A stretch of 64,000 nt of DNA from Pomacea canaliculata. Taxonomy: Eukaryota; Mollusca; Gastropoda; Architaenioglossa; Ampullariidae. The DNA lies in the NCBI RefSeq assembly GCF_003073045.1, contig NC_037590.1, positions 8,761,042 through 8,825,041 on the forward strand, written 5' to 3'. Each line of letters starts with the position of its first letter. Within the stretch, counting starts at the first letter, position 1. Made by a program: the position numbers and the translations under genes. Of the stretch, positions 47,034-59,600 are shown piece by piece. The notes under the pieces are model-generated. The model ran no database searches, had not been told where the DNA came from, and saw nothing but the letters and a program-made list of their open reading frames with translations.

Positions 47034-50000
47034 ATGGCAACAGGAACTAAAAAATCCAAGAAAGCAGTGCAAGTAAGCACACATTTATTTTACCTGTTAG
47101 CAAGCAAATATTAAAGTGCATTGGCACTTTTTGTGCTTGTTTGAAAGCTGTCAGATGGTTGTTACTGATTTTCTTTCTGAAATCAAATTTACTTTAGAAA
47201 ATCACCCAGATCTTACAGATGTTTGCACTTCTCTATGAAATAAACTAACCAATACCAATTTATACATTTTTTGTTGTAACTTGCAATGATTTTCTAGCTA
47301 GTAAATCTTAAAGGTGAAAGATCCTGTAGCATAGATGGCATACGCGCATAAGGGTAGTAAAACATGGCTGCCATATTTAGGACACAGCAAGTGGAAAGCA
47401 GAGCCCATCCTCTTTTTTTTTTACCCTGATTAATCAGGTACCCATTCTTGGGTGCCAGGCACTTTTCAAGCCCCAGATCCATACAGCCCTTGAACTGGTG
47501 ACCTGCTCCCCAGTCAAGTGTACTGACCTGTAGGCTACTGCTATATAGCAGACCTTAAATCAGGATGGTTTCCTTTGCATTGTACACCTTTGTTTCCCAT
47601 AGATGTAATGGACATCTCTGTTTCAGAGTACAGGCTGTGGTTATCAAAACTAAAGCCAAAGAAACTAGCGAACTGATAATATTGTTTCTTTCTCTGTCAT
47701 CACTTAATAAAGAAGTTATGATTTAGGGAGCAAAGTATTTTATGCATTTGATAAAACTAGCTATTAGCAATTGCTTATGTACACCTCAAGAGTTATTACA
47801 GGAACATGAAAATAAAAGTGTAAAAGTCTTTGGGGTCAGAAAGTTTTATATATTGCTCTTTGCGAATGAGAACAAGGATTTGTTATCTTCATTATTCAGG
47901 TGATCTACATTATTGAATCTTCAAGTCATTTGATAATGCTTATTTTAGCATATGCAGATGCTGATAATTTCAAAACATGGAAGTGAACGAAACTTGATTG
48001 AAAATTTCATAACATTGTCTATTTTAAGCATTTATCAGAGATGTGTTTTTTTTTTCGTCTAGCATTTCAATGGTTTTGTAGTAACTAGCCACATATATCA
48101 TTGTAGCAAATGGAGGTGTTGATGGACAATAACCTTGTCAACATTCCCGGTGTGGGTGCAAGTGTATTACAAGCATGTGAAAGTATTGGTGCACAATGCT
48201 CTGTACACTCCCAGCTGATACCTAACACAGTCACCTGGCAACTTGTTGAGACAAATGAGTCTGTATGTACCATTTTCAAAATTCCATTTCTGAATCTAAG
48301 TGAGGTTTCCTTTTTTTTTTTTTTTTTTTTTTTGTGTCAGTCTTTTTGTAGATGTACATGTAGCCCTTTAAAGGGAATAGAACTATATTCTTATGTTGCT
48401 TTGTAATTTGTTTGAATTGAAATATCAGATTTCTTGTATCTGGGTTAATCTGGGTTAATAGTGTGCTAGATTACTCAAATAATTTTTAATTTATTACAGG
48501 ACAGGCATGTAGAAGAAATGAATGAAGTGCTGGCTGTTTTGCCTGTTTCAGAATTTATCCATATGGTTCTGCAACAACTGCAGGTTTTTATTTTTCTTAA
48601 AGTATAACAAAGTTTTTAAAAAGATATATGTTAAGGAAATATTATTTAGAAACAGTTGGAATGATTTCTTAAAAGGTGAATCATTATTAATAGTGCCTGT
48701 ATTGGATGCTTCAGATGTGGTTGAGAAATGTAGCAGCATTATTGTGTGAAGGATGACTCCATTACTAAGTTGTGTTCTCAAGATTTCTTGGGGGAAAAAA
48801 ATTGTTATATCCAGCTGATGATTGAAAATCCTGAGAATTTAAAAAGAAATTGCTGATTTCAGCAGGAAATTTATATTGCACATATGCATTGCATGAAATC
48901 TTTGTCGCAGAAAGCTAACAAGGAAACTATTACAAGTCAGACATTGACACAGTACATCCAGCAACTAAAAGATATATACCCAAGTCACATGGTGCGGGTC
49001 GCATGTTTTGGCATGGACAAGTACTTCAGGTACTTCTTATATATTATAGTTTTACTTTCTCAAATTGCTTAAGAGGCTTTTTGGGGGTTGGAATTATTTT
49101 TAGATTTATATCTAGAAAATTAAAAGTGAGGGGTTGTCAAACATTTATGAATGAATATTTTCCAGTTTCTTGAACGTCTGCTCACTGTTGTTAGGCTTAA
49201 AATTAGTGATCCTTAAGGTACATCTACTTGTCTTGATAAAACAGTTGATTCACATATGTAAAAAGACTTTGTGGGTCAGTTTGTAAGGTATTTTATGTTC
49301 TTAATGGTGAGATTTGCTCTGATCAGTTGTTGTGTTTTATCAAAGTAGCATATGCATATTGTTCTTTGCAAATGAGGCACATACTTAACTCTTATTAGAC
49401 CCATATGCCTTGAAAAGAAGCAAAAAAAAATGTTTGTTTGACTTTTAACCCTCTGGGTCACGAATGTGGCTCTGCTCATATGACCCAATAATAGCAAACT
49501 GAATTTTCTTGGATTATTGCTGTCACCAGAGTTAAAGTAGGCAATTTTCATTACTTCAGTTGCAAAGTTCAAGTTTTTTTCATTCCAACAATTTATAAGT
49601 TTCGTGGTCTAATGTTTACCTGAGAGCAGCAAAGTATAAAAACAAGCATTACCAACTGACGTCTTAAGAAATATGCCATTGTTTTATTTAGCAGTTATAT
49701 TTGTATGCAATGCTAGGAGGGCTAATACCAGTTGTGATGTACTAAAGCTTTACATATAAGTGGTGTTAATTGTTCAGGTGAAGCAGCTTTTTCCTTTTTA
49801 TATTATTTTTTGAACTTTTGCAGAATGAGCTGGCTGATTTTAAGTGAAGAACCTCTGATTGCAGTGAGCTGAAGAAGAAGGAGAAAGAACAATTCAGGGC
49901 AAAGTTCACAGGTGAAAAAACAAAACATTCAGCACATGGGTGTGAAATCAATGTTACGAGAATGCAAGTGGAAGAGGCAAGTGGAATATGTTTCTTATTT

Positions 50001-52643
50001 TGATGTATACGAGTAGATGTGGATGGACAGTTGATTTTGTGGCACAGAAATAAAAATAAATGAAAAACGCCAGATATTACTTATGTATAATAATCACTTT
50101 CACTGCTCTGCGCAAAATGAAAAGGCTGATGTAAACTGTTCAACAATAGAATTAAAGAAGCATATTTTTTTTATATTGCTCTTTAGCAAATGTTTTAATG
50201 GAAGTGGCATCTCCTAGCTGTGTCCTTTTTGCATATGTGAAAATCTGGTTGAATCATTAAAATCTTTTGTGTTGGATGAATAGTTGGATGTGAGGAAGGA
50301 ATTTTCAATATTCAGACATATTGTTGCATGTCTGTCAGGTGCTGGTGGCCACACAAATAGAGACAAGCTGCTGTGTACGACTTGTGGACACCCCACAGGA
50401 CGTGGCGAACCTTGTAAAGTGCTACTCTAAAGCTTTGATAGACAAACCAAGCAAGTGAGTAGTATTAGACTGCACACATCTAACGCAAGTTGTATACATG
50501 CACTGATAGATTAAATGGGATAAATCATGGATCCTGTTAGACCATATTGAGTAAATTTTTTAACCTTGCCAGATGCCATTGGCTCTCTACCCATTGAAAG
50601 TTGACTCCCTGACAGTGAGCTAGCATGTGGAGAGCTCTGTTTGTCAGATGAGCAGCAGTATTCAGACAGCTAATAAGGCGAAAGCAAAACATAGCTTTTT
50701 TTTATAAGGTAAAGGCAGCATAGCACAATGTGATGAGGTGGGCTTTGTTGCTTTCCTCCTGATTTTTGTTCTCTTATGGTCATGTGATCTGTAAAGTCAA
50801 GTAGAAATGAAATTTTTATTGTAAATGCTCTTTTTTTGAGACTTACCAGATAATATGACATTGACATCATCTCTGCTGTTTAATTGGGTTGACTGTTAAT
50901 CAAACATTTGCTGCATTTGACTTTGCTGTCACCTTTATAGGTGTCTCAAGGCTGTTGCTCACCTGAGCAGTGGGGTGTCACTCCCCATTCCCTCCTGCAT
51001 ACCACACCAGGCATGTCCTAGCTCATTGTTATGATTTTTATCTTCTCCTTCATTTCAAAAAGCATGCATGTCAAACTTTTAATTTTGTTGTTAATATGAA
51101 TTGGGGTCGGGGAGTCAACTGTCGATTGTTAGAGAGCTCACTTGGAGCTGATGGCCATGTCATCTGGTAAGTCTGAAAGAAAGAGATTTTACAACAAAAA
51201 CTTCATTTTTGTGAACTACTTGGGCAAACTGAGTTATATAGCAAATGAGTTAACTTGTCCTATACATTAATAGCTTAATTGGATGTGTTATAATGTAATT
51301 GACAGAAAACGTAAAAATAATCAAATAATGAGTTAATATTACTCTTCACAGTTTCAGAAGAGTGACATACATTTTGCATACTGATCAAGTGGACAACTGA
51401 ACTGTATGACACACATGATAATACTGGCAGTTGCAAGTGACCAGCAACACATAAATTAGATATTTATTTACCATTGGCATATAATTAGATCACAAAACAT
51501 CAGAGAAAACTTTGCTTGTGCCTTTTTCCCCCTCTTCTCATTCACAACTGCAAAACATTACAGAGCAAACAGACTTGATGCAATTTTTCCTTTCCTGGAA
51601 GAGGGGGCTCGGGGTGTGAAAGCAACCAAAGACGGTGTTGGACTTCTCAAAGTCTGGAAATTCCAGCTGCAGCAGCTCCACAATATGAGTGAAGATATGG
51701 CAGCAGCTATTGCAGCACAATTTCCTTCTCCATTAGCTTTGAAACAGGTGAGTTCTGTGTTTTATTTGCAGTTATTTTTATATTTTTCATCTCCTTTTTT
51801 GGGTTTGGTGTATACTTTTTTCCTTTATTCGGTGGATATTATTATAATAATAATGATCGTGATAATATTTATACACATTTCCTCACATGGCGGCAAGCTT
51901 AATATACTTTACATGTGTCAAAGATTCACACAACAGAGATGGAAGTTATAAGGAAGAATACATATGGCTACATACATAGCAACAAGAGCATGAAGGAACA
52001 GAGAGATAACAGTGAGATAAATTGTAATCAAGTATTATTACATATGAGCCATCCTTTCATCCCAATGTTAAGCATTACTTGCATATTTGTCACTGTTGAA
52101 GATGAAACAGACTATATTCTCCTTTATATTGATATATTTGTAGAAGAATGTTGATCTCCAACATATATTTTGATTTTCTTCTGGGGATGGGGGGACAGGC
52201 ATATGATAGTTACCCATGTCCAGAAGAAGCTTGGAAGATAACAGAAAATATTTTGGTAAGATTCTGTGAATTTTTTTCCTTTGTTAAGATTTTGGTCAAT
52301 CTGTTGGTCAGAGTTAACAGATATTTTACTCTATACTACACAAGTATATCTACACACATATTCTCCCCCGTGTCCAACATACAATATATATTAAAATGGT
52401 ATATTGATACATCAATAGATGATATGCTAATGTACAGATAAATAAATCTAGGTGTATCTATTATGTTGCCATAAATGATAAATGGGAAAAGAAGTTTGGG
52501 GAAATATCTATCACAAACTTCTTTTACTACAGGTTCGACGTGGTGCTGGAGTTTCTGTGACTGAAAGGAGAGTGGGTCCACAGATATCTCGTCGTCTTCA
52601 CACTCTCATGACTTCATTGGACCCTAATGCTCCTGTGAAATAG
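47034..52643 (+). CDS. EME1: EME1-like structure-specific endonuclease subunit
   Basis: Regulatory partner of MUS81 in the nuclear endonuclease that cuts replication forks and recombination intermediates. Coding exons: 47034-47072, 48107-48262, 48500-48583, 48863-49029, 49865-49976, 50339-50454, 51564-51747, 52199-52255, 52533-52643; 341 residues, in phase throughout. Residues about 15-225 form the ERCC4-like nuclease fold (DNNLVNIPGVGASVLQ ... YFR ... RMQVEEVLVATQIET), which in EME1 lacks catalytic residues. The end carries the helix-hairpin-helix part (GVGLLKVWKFQLQQLHNM, then VRRGAGVSVTERRVGPQISRR). Intron 5 starts GCAAGT (GC-AG). Human EME1 is 570 residues, so the disordered N-terminus is short or lies in an unseen 5' exon: the first exon is open upstream to a CTTTAG acceptor at 47010. 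EME2 cannot be excluded. Confidence 0.88.
48311..48333. repeat. Poly-T tract in EME1 intron 2
   Basis: 23 consecutive T residues. Length is likely to vary between individuals or be misread in assembly. Confidence 0.9.
49445..49622. repeat. Interspersed repeat, possible piggyBac-like MITE, copy 1
   Basis: Begins TTAACCCTCT and shares GATTTTCATTACTT / TTGCAAAGTTCAAGTTT / TATA(A/G)GTTTC(G/T)TGGTCT / ATGTTTACCT blocks with 52915-53055. The TTAA start followed by CCCT resembles piggyBac-type ends. No matching opposite end was found, so the family is tentative. It lies in EME1 intron 4. Confidence 0.5.
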
Positions 52644-53633
52644 GAATCTGATATATATATAATATTTGTGGTTTTCTATGGAAAACTATCTATTAGGTAG
52701 CAGGGAAAACTCTTAATATAAAGAGATTGTTAAAAAAAAATTTGAAAAAGTTTTGAAAGTAATGAATGGTGCAAGCTTAATGTAGAAGATAACATGACAG
52801 AAATAATAGCAAGTTTGTAAAATCAGAATGTGTTTGTTTTTTGTTATTTTTGACAGATGTGCAAAGTGCAGATTTTGCTTTTTTGAAGCCAGAGACTGCT
52901 GCAGGAATGAATGTTTAACCCTCTTAACGTGATAGGCCACGATCACAGCTTTGTCAGGAAGCATGGGGAAAGGCGATTTTCATTACTTTTGTTGCAAAGT
53001 TCAAGTTTTCTCCTTTCCAAAAATGTATAGGTTTCTTGGTCTTATGTTTACCTCAAAAAAAAAAAACCTTCACCAATTATCATCTTCACAGTCTTCAGTT
53101 ATAAGCCAGTCGTTGTAATGTTATATTTTTATATGTTGTGCTAAATAAATATTGAGTATTTATGATCATTGCCTTAAATTGAGCAAATAAGTGGATAAAT
53201 CAAACTATTTTAAAAATACTTGTAATGCTTATTGCCACTGCACTGTATGTCAACAGATATTTGCACTAGTTTGAGTTTGTGCAAGATATTTGTATGTACA
53301 TCACTCTCTTTAAATTTTTAAATTTTTTTTTTCAGCTGCAAACACAAAATCTTGGTCAACCATCTTTTTGACAGGTGCACTGCTTGCTCTCTGCTTCCAG
53401 ATGCTCATCATCTGCATTCATAAAGTCTAACTCGATCAGTACAGACCAGTCAAAAGAACTGAGCTGTAGCTAGGAAGACCTTCGCATCTGGTGATGCGAA
53501 CTGTATAGGAAGAGCTTAGGCATACATGATTTCTCCATTTTCTTCCGTAAGTTCTGAGGGGGAAGAAGGAATTGATAAAACTTGAATATAATTGCAGCCG
53601 ACAACCAAAAAAGTTCCATTTATGCCACAAGTC
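52644..53633. other. Convergent gap between EME1 and PRIMPOL
   Basis: This contains the 3' UTRs of both genes and the second copy of the TTAACCCT repeat (52915-53055). No coding region is evident. AATAAA-type signals occur on the plus strand near 53140. Confidence 0.5.
52915..53055. repeat. Interspersed repeat, possible piggyBac-like MITE, copy 2
   Basis: Begins TTAACCCTCTTAACG and is collinear with 49445-49622, with a shorter first part. It is downstream of EME1 in the same orientation. Confidence 0.5.
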
Positions 53634-56600
53634 TCAGTAAGCTGACTGTAATAACGTGTTCTCAGCCTCTAGAAGGGCCTCCAGACATAGGTGATCATCT
53701 TCCTCTTCCATTTCATCAAAATCATCTCTGAAGAAATAAGCTGGGAGGATGCTCTCTGGAACAGGAAATTCTGAAAAAAAAATCATGAGTCATTCACTAT
53801 TTTGATTTTACAGTCTCTTGGATTTTGATATTTCTGAACTGACAAATATTTTTACCATAATTGTTTTTCAAAAGTGGAGGAACTACAGTTAAACCTTTCA
53901 ACTTAATTCCTCATTAAAAAAAAAATCAACAAAATTGGTTTCTGATCATGTTTCTGCTGACAGAACATTAAATGGTGAACAATAAACTCAAGTAATTGCA
54001 AGACCACACACACACAAAAGGAAGAACTAACATACCATGTGATTTGAAGTTGACTGCCTGACAGTCTGGATCGTAGCATTTTTGGTACCAGACACCCCTT
54101 TTTAAGTCCACAACAAGTCTGAAAAGAAAAGCAAAACTATACGAGGTAAGAAGTGGAAAGGAAAAACAAGTCTCGGCCATTCCTAAAATGTCATTTACAC
54201 CCACATTGGCTGCAACTAGTTCTTTATTAAGCTGGAATAGATGAATTAAAAGATAATGATGAACTTAAAATGTAAAATCCTGTTTGTGTATTTTCAACTG
54301 AGTCTTCCAGTGTTGTAAAAAACACTTGATCCCAGTGAAATAATTAGGACCAAAATACTGGAGATAACCTGACCTGATGTTGTTGCTTTTGTGCTGGCGC
54401 TGGATGTTGTAACAGAAACGATAACCTATTATGTCAAAATTGAGAGTCTCATGAGTGGGAAAGTACATCCAACGTCGTATGACCCCTTTTCGGTCATCCA
54501 TAGAAACCAGATCAAAAATAAATTGATCAACCTCAGGATAAGGAGATGTTGAATATCCTTCCAGGGTTTCTGAAAAATCATCAGAAGCACTTTTAAAAAT
54601 ATCTATTTGTTGTCCTACATTAAACAGATATGAATTAGTGCTAATTATTAATTACTAAGGGATACATAAGACATAAATGGGGCGATAAATAAAATTTCTA
54701 AAAAGGTATATTTCAAATAATAGCCAAACACCCTTAGCAATGGTCTCATTATCTATAAAAATGCAGTATCAGAATAAAAGTATGCCTAATCAATTCTCTA
54801 CAAAGTGAATGACAGTCTAGCTTTATGCATACACTTTCTAAAAAAAAAAAAAAAAAAAAAAAAAATAGTCTCACAATCAGTACCTGCATGAATTTGGGTT
54901 TCATTCAGTTTTCTTGAAGGTTTTCTTTTTGAACGTTCCCCTTCAAATGATATCACCCTCACTTGATCATCATACCTGCAAATCCAATAAATTTCATGGC
55001 ATGTGTATGCATTGAAAAAAGAGAACTGGAATCTTGTTCATTGTCACTTATTACTGACAGTCTGTTCAGCATGACTTTCAACACCAACTTTAGTTGGTGA
55101 CTGAATACCAACTTTAGTTGGTGACTGAGGCAGCTGACACTATAACTGTTTGGGCAGATTGCCTTTATGGGAAGTGTTATAATGAGATAATCAGTCCATA
55201 TGTAGGCTATTGCCCAGCAGATTGTCTTGAAAGGTGCTAATTGTTTTTGGTTGTTGCTTTATTTTTCACCTCTATCATTCCCGCAGTCTTTCATTATTTT
55301 GAAATTCTTCAGTCCCTAGAGGTTGAATCTGAGTTGCATGTCTTGGCTTGCCAATCTTCTTCAGATGTCTGTGAAACTTTCCAATACATTGTGTTCATTG
55401 TCAATATCTGCTCCAGGAAAACATTAACAGGAAGCATTTTTATGCCATGATGCAGCTGATATTGTTAGTGATGTGTCTCAGATGTGTCATGATGTAGCTG
55501 ATCTGGTTAGTGATGTCTCTCACAGAGGATGTGTCATGATGTAGCTGATACAGTCTGATGTTTCTCATGGGATGTGCCATGCCCATCTGGATACCATGTA
55601 GTGGCCAAATGTGTATCACAGCATGAGATTTGTCATGCTAAATTCTAGAAGTCATGTAAAGTTATGCTGAAAATGATGATGAACAGACTGAAACAAGCTG
55701 AAGAGATCATTGCAGAAGAACGGGAATGTTTTAGGATGCAGTACTACCAAGCCATTTTCAACATCTACAAATATTTGTGTATGCATTTGTTCATATGGAC
55801 AGAAAAATCTCAAAGAAAAAAATGTATGAAAAGCTTTTAAATTTAGTTCCTAAGACATCCTACTCTGGAGATCCTTCAGCACATTATTTTACCTGTGATG
55901 TACCCTGCACCTGTCTCCACACATCAAGTCACAAGTGTAATTGATACACCTATGAAAAATAACCTTACCATTACAAATTAAGATTAAGTGTTAAACAATG
56001 TCTCATAAATATAGATTATATACTTATGAAGAAAAAAAATGTCCTCATAACATGAAACAGTTTTCATGTCTTACCTCACATTAGCTATAAGTGAGCTCAA
56101 GAAAATGGCATAGTCCTTGCTTTGATCATCCTTTTCCTTTGGAAAGAAAATATTTCCAGAAGACACTTCAAATGGATTGTTTTTCCCCAGTTTGCAAGAC
56201 TTGTAGAGACGAAAGTTACGGTTCTTTGTGTACACACCTAGAAATGTTGTATTTAATAATCAAACGTGTTTGAGCAATTGTTTAGCTGATTCTCTGCATC
56301 CACCAAGCTCTTTACAATTTCTTGACATTTTTCAATTAAAAGATGAATAAAACAACCAATCAAAAAAAAAAAAAAAAAAAAAAAAATTATTCGTTGATCT
56401 TCAAATGCATAAAGTCACAGTTTAATAAGTTTAACAATATATTAACATGAAATTGAAGGAAATGCATAGACCACTTACCAAGATCTGCAAAAAAGATATT
56501 TTTGCCATGCTTGTTCTTGACAAAAAGTTGCTGGAGTTCTTCAGCAGTAAATTGTTTAAATAGAGAAAGACATCCACTACCTCTTTCATTTCCTTTAACA

Positions 56601-59600
56601 TTATCTACCTCTGTGCCTCTTCTATCATCTGAAGTGTTACTACATAAACATGTGGTGCCCTCCACTTTGCCTCCCATGCTTGGTTTCTCTTGACCAGTTG
56701 AAAGTTGGTGTGGTGACATTTTATTATCTTGGAAATAGTGTACCTGGTTATGGAAACTGCCATTAGACTGATTACTACAGCATTTGCTATCTGGTGGTAT
56801 GCTAAGAAATGAAATGCTTCCTTGGAAATCTGTCTTCACAAATTCCTTGAAAGACGGCCCATGTGTTATCTGTTCTTCATCTCCATCAGAAACAGGCACT
56901 TGTTCTTTCTGGATCTCCAACTGAGAGACTGCCCAAACACCATTAAACTCTGATGCCTGTGGAGAATTATCCTGAGAAAACAAATGATCTTCCAGCTTCC
57001 AGAAAATTTCTCGTACAAAGTTGCCTGTGAAAAATTTTTCACCATAAAAATCAATCAAAAATACCAAAAATTGCACGTCCCCCTCATAAAAACATTCCAC
57101 AAAACACTACACAATATAAAGCATAAAGAAAACAAAACAGTAGCAAAATAGTTCAATGATTTGATCTTATACTACATACTCCTGGAAATTTTTGTTAACG
57201 GTTTGCTGAGCATTATATAAAGTTATATATTTTATAGCATTCTCAGCATGGAGTCTGTGCTTATTCCAGTATTCTTTCCTTTGCTGTTTATTTTTCATTT
57301 ATTCTCATTACTGTAATCATTATCAGTAGATCATGATGACAGAAAGATGACCCACCTGCACTGATGTTGTCACTGAAAACAGCATTATCAGTCTGGAAAA
57401 TGAGGTGTCTACTAAATTTTGATTCTGTGCTGCAATGGAACAACACTACTGAAATAAGAAAACATCATTTCAGTCTGCAATATTTGTTGTTAAACTATTT
57501 GATATTTCTTCTGATGTTTTGCTAGAGTCATTTTAGGCAAAGCATATTCAAACAAAGCATACATTTAAGTGTGTGCATTATTAAGAAGTGGAGGTTAATT
57601 AGCGGTCTCCCTCCGATCGAGACAGAGGTCGTGCTTGTCTTATGTCTTCCTCATAATTTTCTCCAGAAAGATGTTGCAAGAGAGTAAAGTACATTATAAG
57701 GAACAGTAGTCTAATCATTCCTAATCTCATACCTTGCATCAAGATCAAGAATGTCGCTTTTGTCACATTGTATTTGAAACATCTCTCTCAGCCAGACACA
57801 CACATACTGGAAAAAAAACCCCCAAAAACAAGAACAATTAGTCGACTATTTAATGTCTGTGTTCACCAAATGATTCCATAGTGAGGCAAGTTACTTGGGA
57901 GCCTAAAATAAAATGACCTTGTAATCATTTGTCATTCCAATGTGTTATCTATCGTTCATTAATGTCTTTCAAACTTTCCAAAGGAACTCTCACTTATAAA
58001 AAGATGGATATTATTAATATGCTTCAGCTTTCTTTTTTTTTTCATTTTTAGGCACCCATATTTATTTTCTTAAATTCTTTCAACCTCTTTGTATCAAATA
58101 CTTAAAACTCACTCTTATGAATGTGTCAACCATGGCCTCTCCATCAGCTCTGGTGTTTAAATCTCTCTGGAACTCCAGGTCGAAATAAAGCTTGCATACT
58201 GCACCTGCAGATTTCAAATGAAACAGAGATCCTCTTTTTGAATTGACCCTGGGACTGAACTGAGAGGAAATAAGGCTATTCAAAGCTAGTATGATGTGAA
58301 AATTATATTTTTCATGAACATCTATGTGGTTGTATAGTTTGGTGCTAGGTCGGCCACCCTAAAAATCTTCCCAGAAATGCCCACAAGGCATTTCTCATCA
58401 CTAGGAAAACATGAAACTTGGGAAATTTATAGTGATTCCTAGCAGGCAGCCTCTGCCTTGAAAAGGTGAGGAGGCAATGATGATTAAGAGGAGGATGATG
58501 ATGGTGGTGGAAGTTGTGGCAGTGACAGTAATAGTGGATGCAGTTATAAATCATGCTCACCCTCTGGAATAACCTCATAATGATATCTCTGTAACGGATC
58601 AAGTTGCCTGGAAAAGCATCACACAATGCTGCTGTTAGTGTTGCATTTAAATGTTCATTAGCATTAGCATATGCATAGTTTTAGACATTTAACTGCATCT
58701 TGCATGGGAAGATTGCAAGAAGAAAACTGGCAGCTTTGGCATATTTTCTTACAAACAATGAAGACAATGAAGGATGTCTAAAATCATTATGTGAGCATTT
58801 TCTATGCTTTCCAGTACTTTTTTTAATATTCCTCACTGCAATGATCATACAGTCACCTGGGACTACCTAGAAATTACACATAACTAAAACAGATGTATAT
58901 TATTTGTTTAAAAAAAAATCCACATACATATAGTAATGCCAAAAGACAGGGTAGCTTGTAACCAAGTACTTTCGCTGCCCTGTGTGTTTCTGAAGCTCTT
59001 TGGATTCAAATGCAAACACATGCAAGTCCTGCAGTTACAATAATTAAAACAATTATGAACAGAACAAAATTAAATTTTAATTTATCAAAATAGTTTGAAT
59101 AAAAATTTTAAAATTTAAAACAGCTTCAAGTCTTTAAGTTTATTTGCAAATAATGTAACTAAGGAGAACATAAATTCTGGACTGTACAGAGTGAGTGAAA
59201 AGTATGATGTAATTGTGTGTTCAAAGATATTTAAAACCAAAATGAATTTTAAAGAAACTAAGCAAGATGGAAGAAACATTTTTAAAAAAGGTGGTAATAG
59301 AATGAGAAGGTGGAGTGGAGACAAGAGCTAGAAATCACTGTGGAATACTGTTACCAAAGCTCTTGATAAAAAGAAAAAAAACAAAAAACTCTACATAACT
59401 CTGATTGTCCATGTGAGAAGCTGAATGCATCTTGCTGTCGAGAGAAAATTTTCCACTGAATTGATGGACCCAGTATACTAGAAATTCACAAAAACACAAA
59501 ATAGTTTCAATTTAAAATACAGATGGCTAATTACTGTGTAGATACCTCAAGATACCTATGATCTTAAAAAGTTAAACCCCTTGGATGTTTTTCTAAACAT

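Noticed and set aside
50939-51011. Possible EME1 exon starting GTGTCTCAAGG
   Set aside because: It can be read in phase at its start but leaves the wrong phase for the next exon, and its peptide does not match EME1. The direct junction 50454 to 51564 restores the expected protein.
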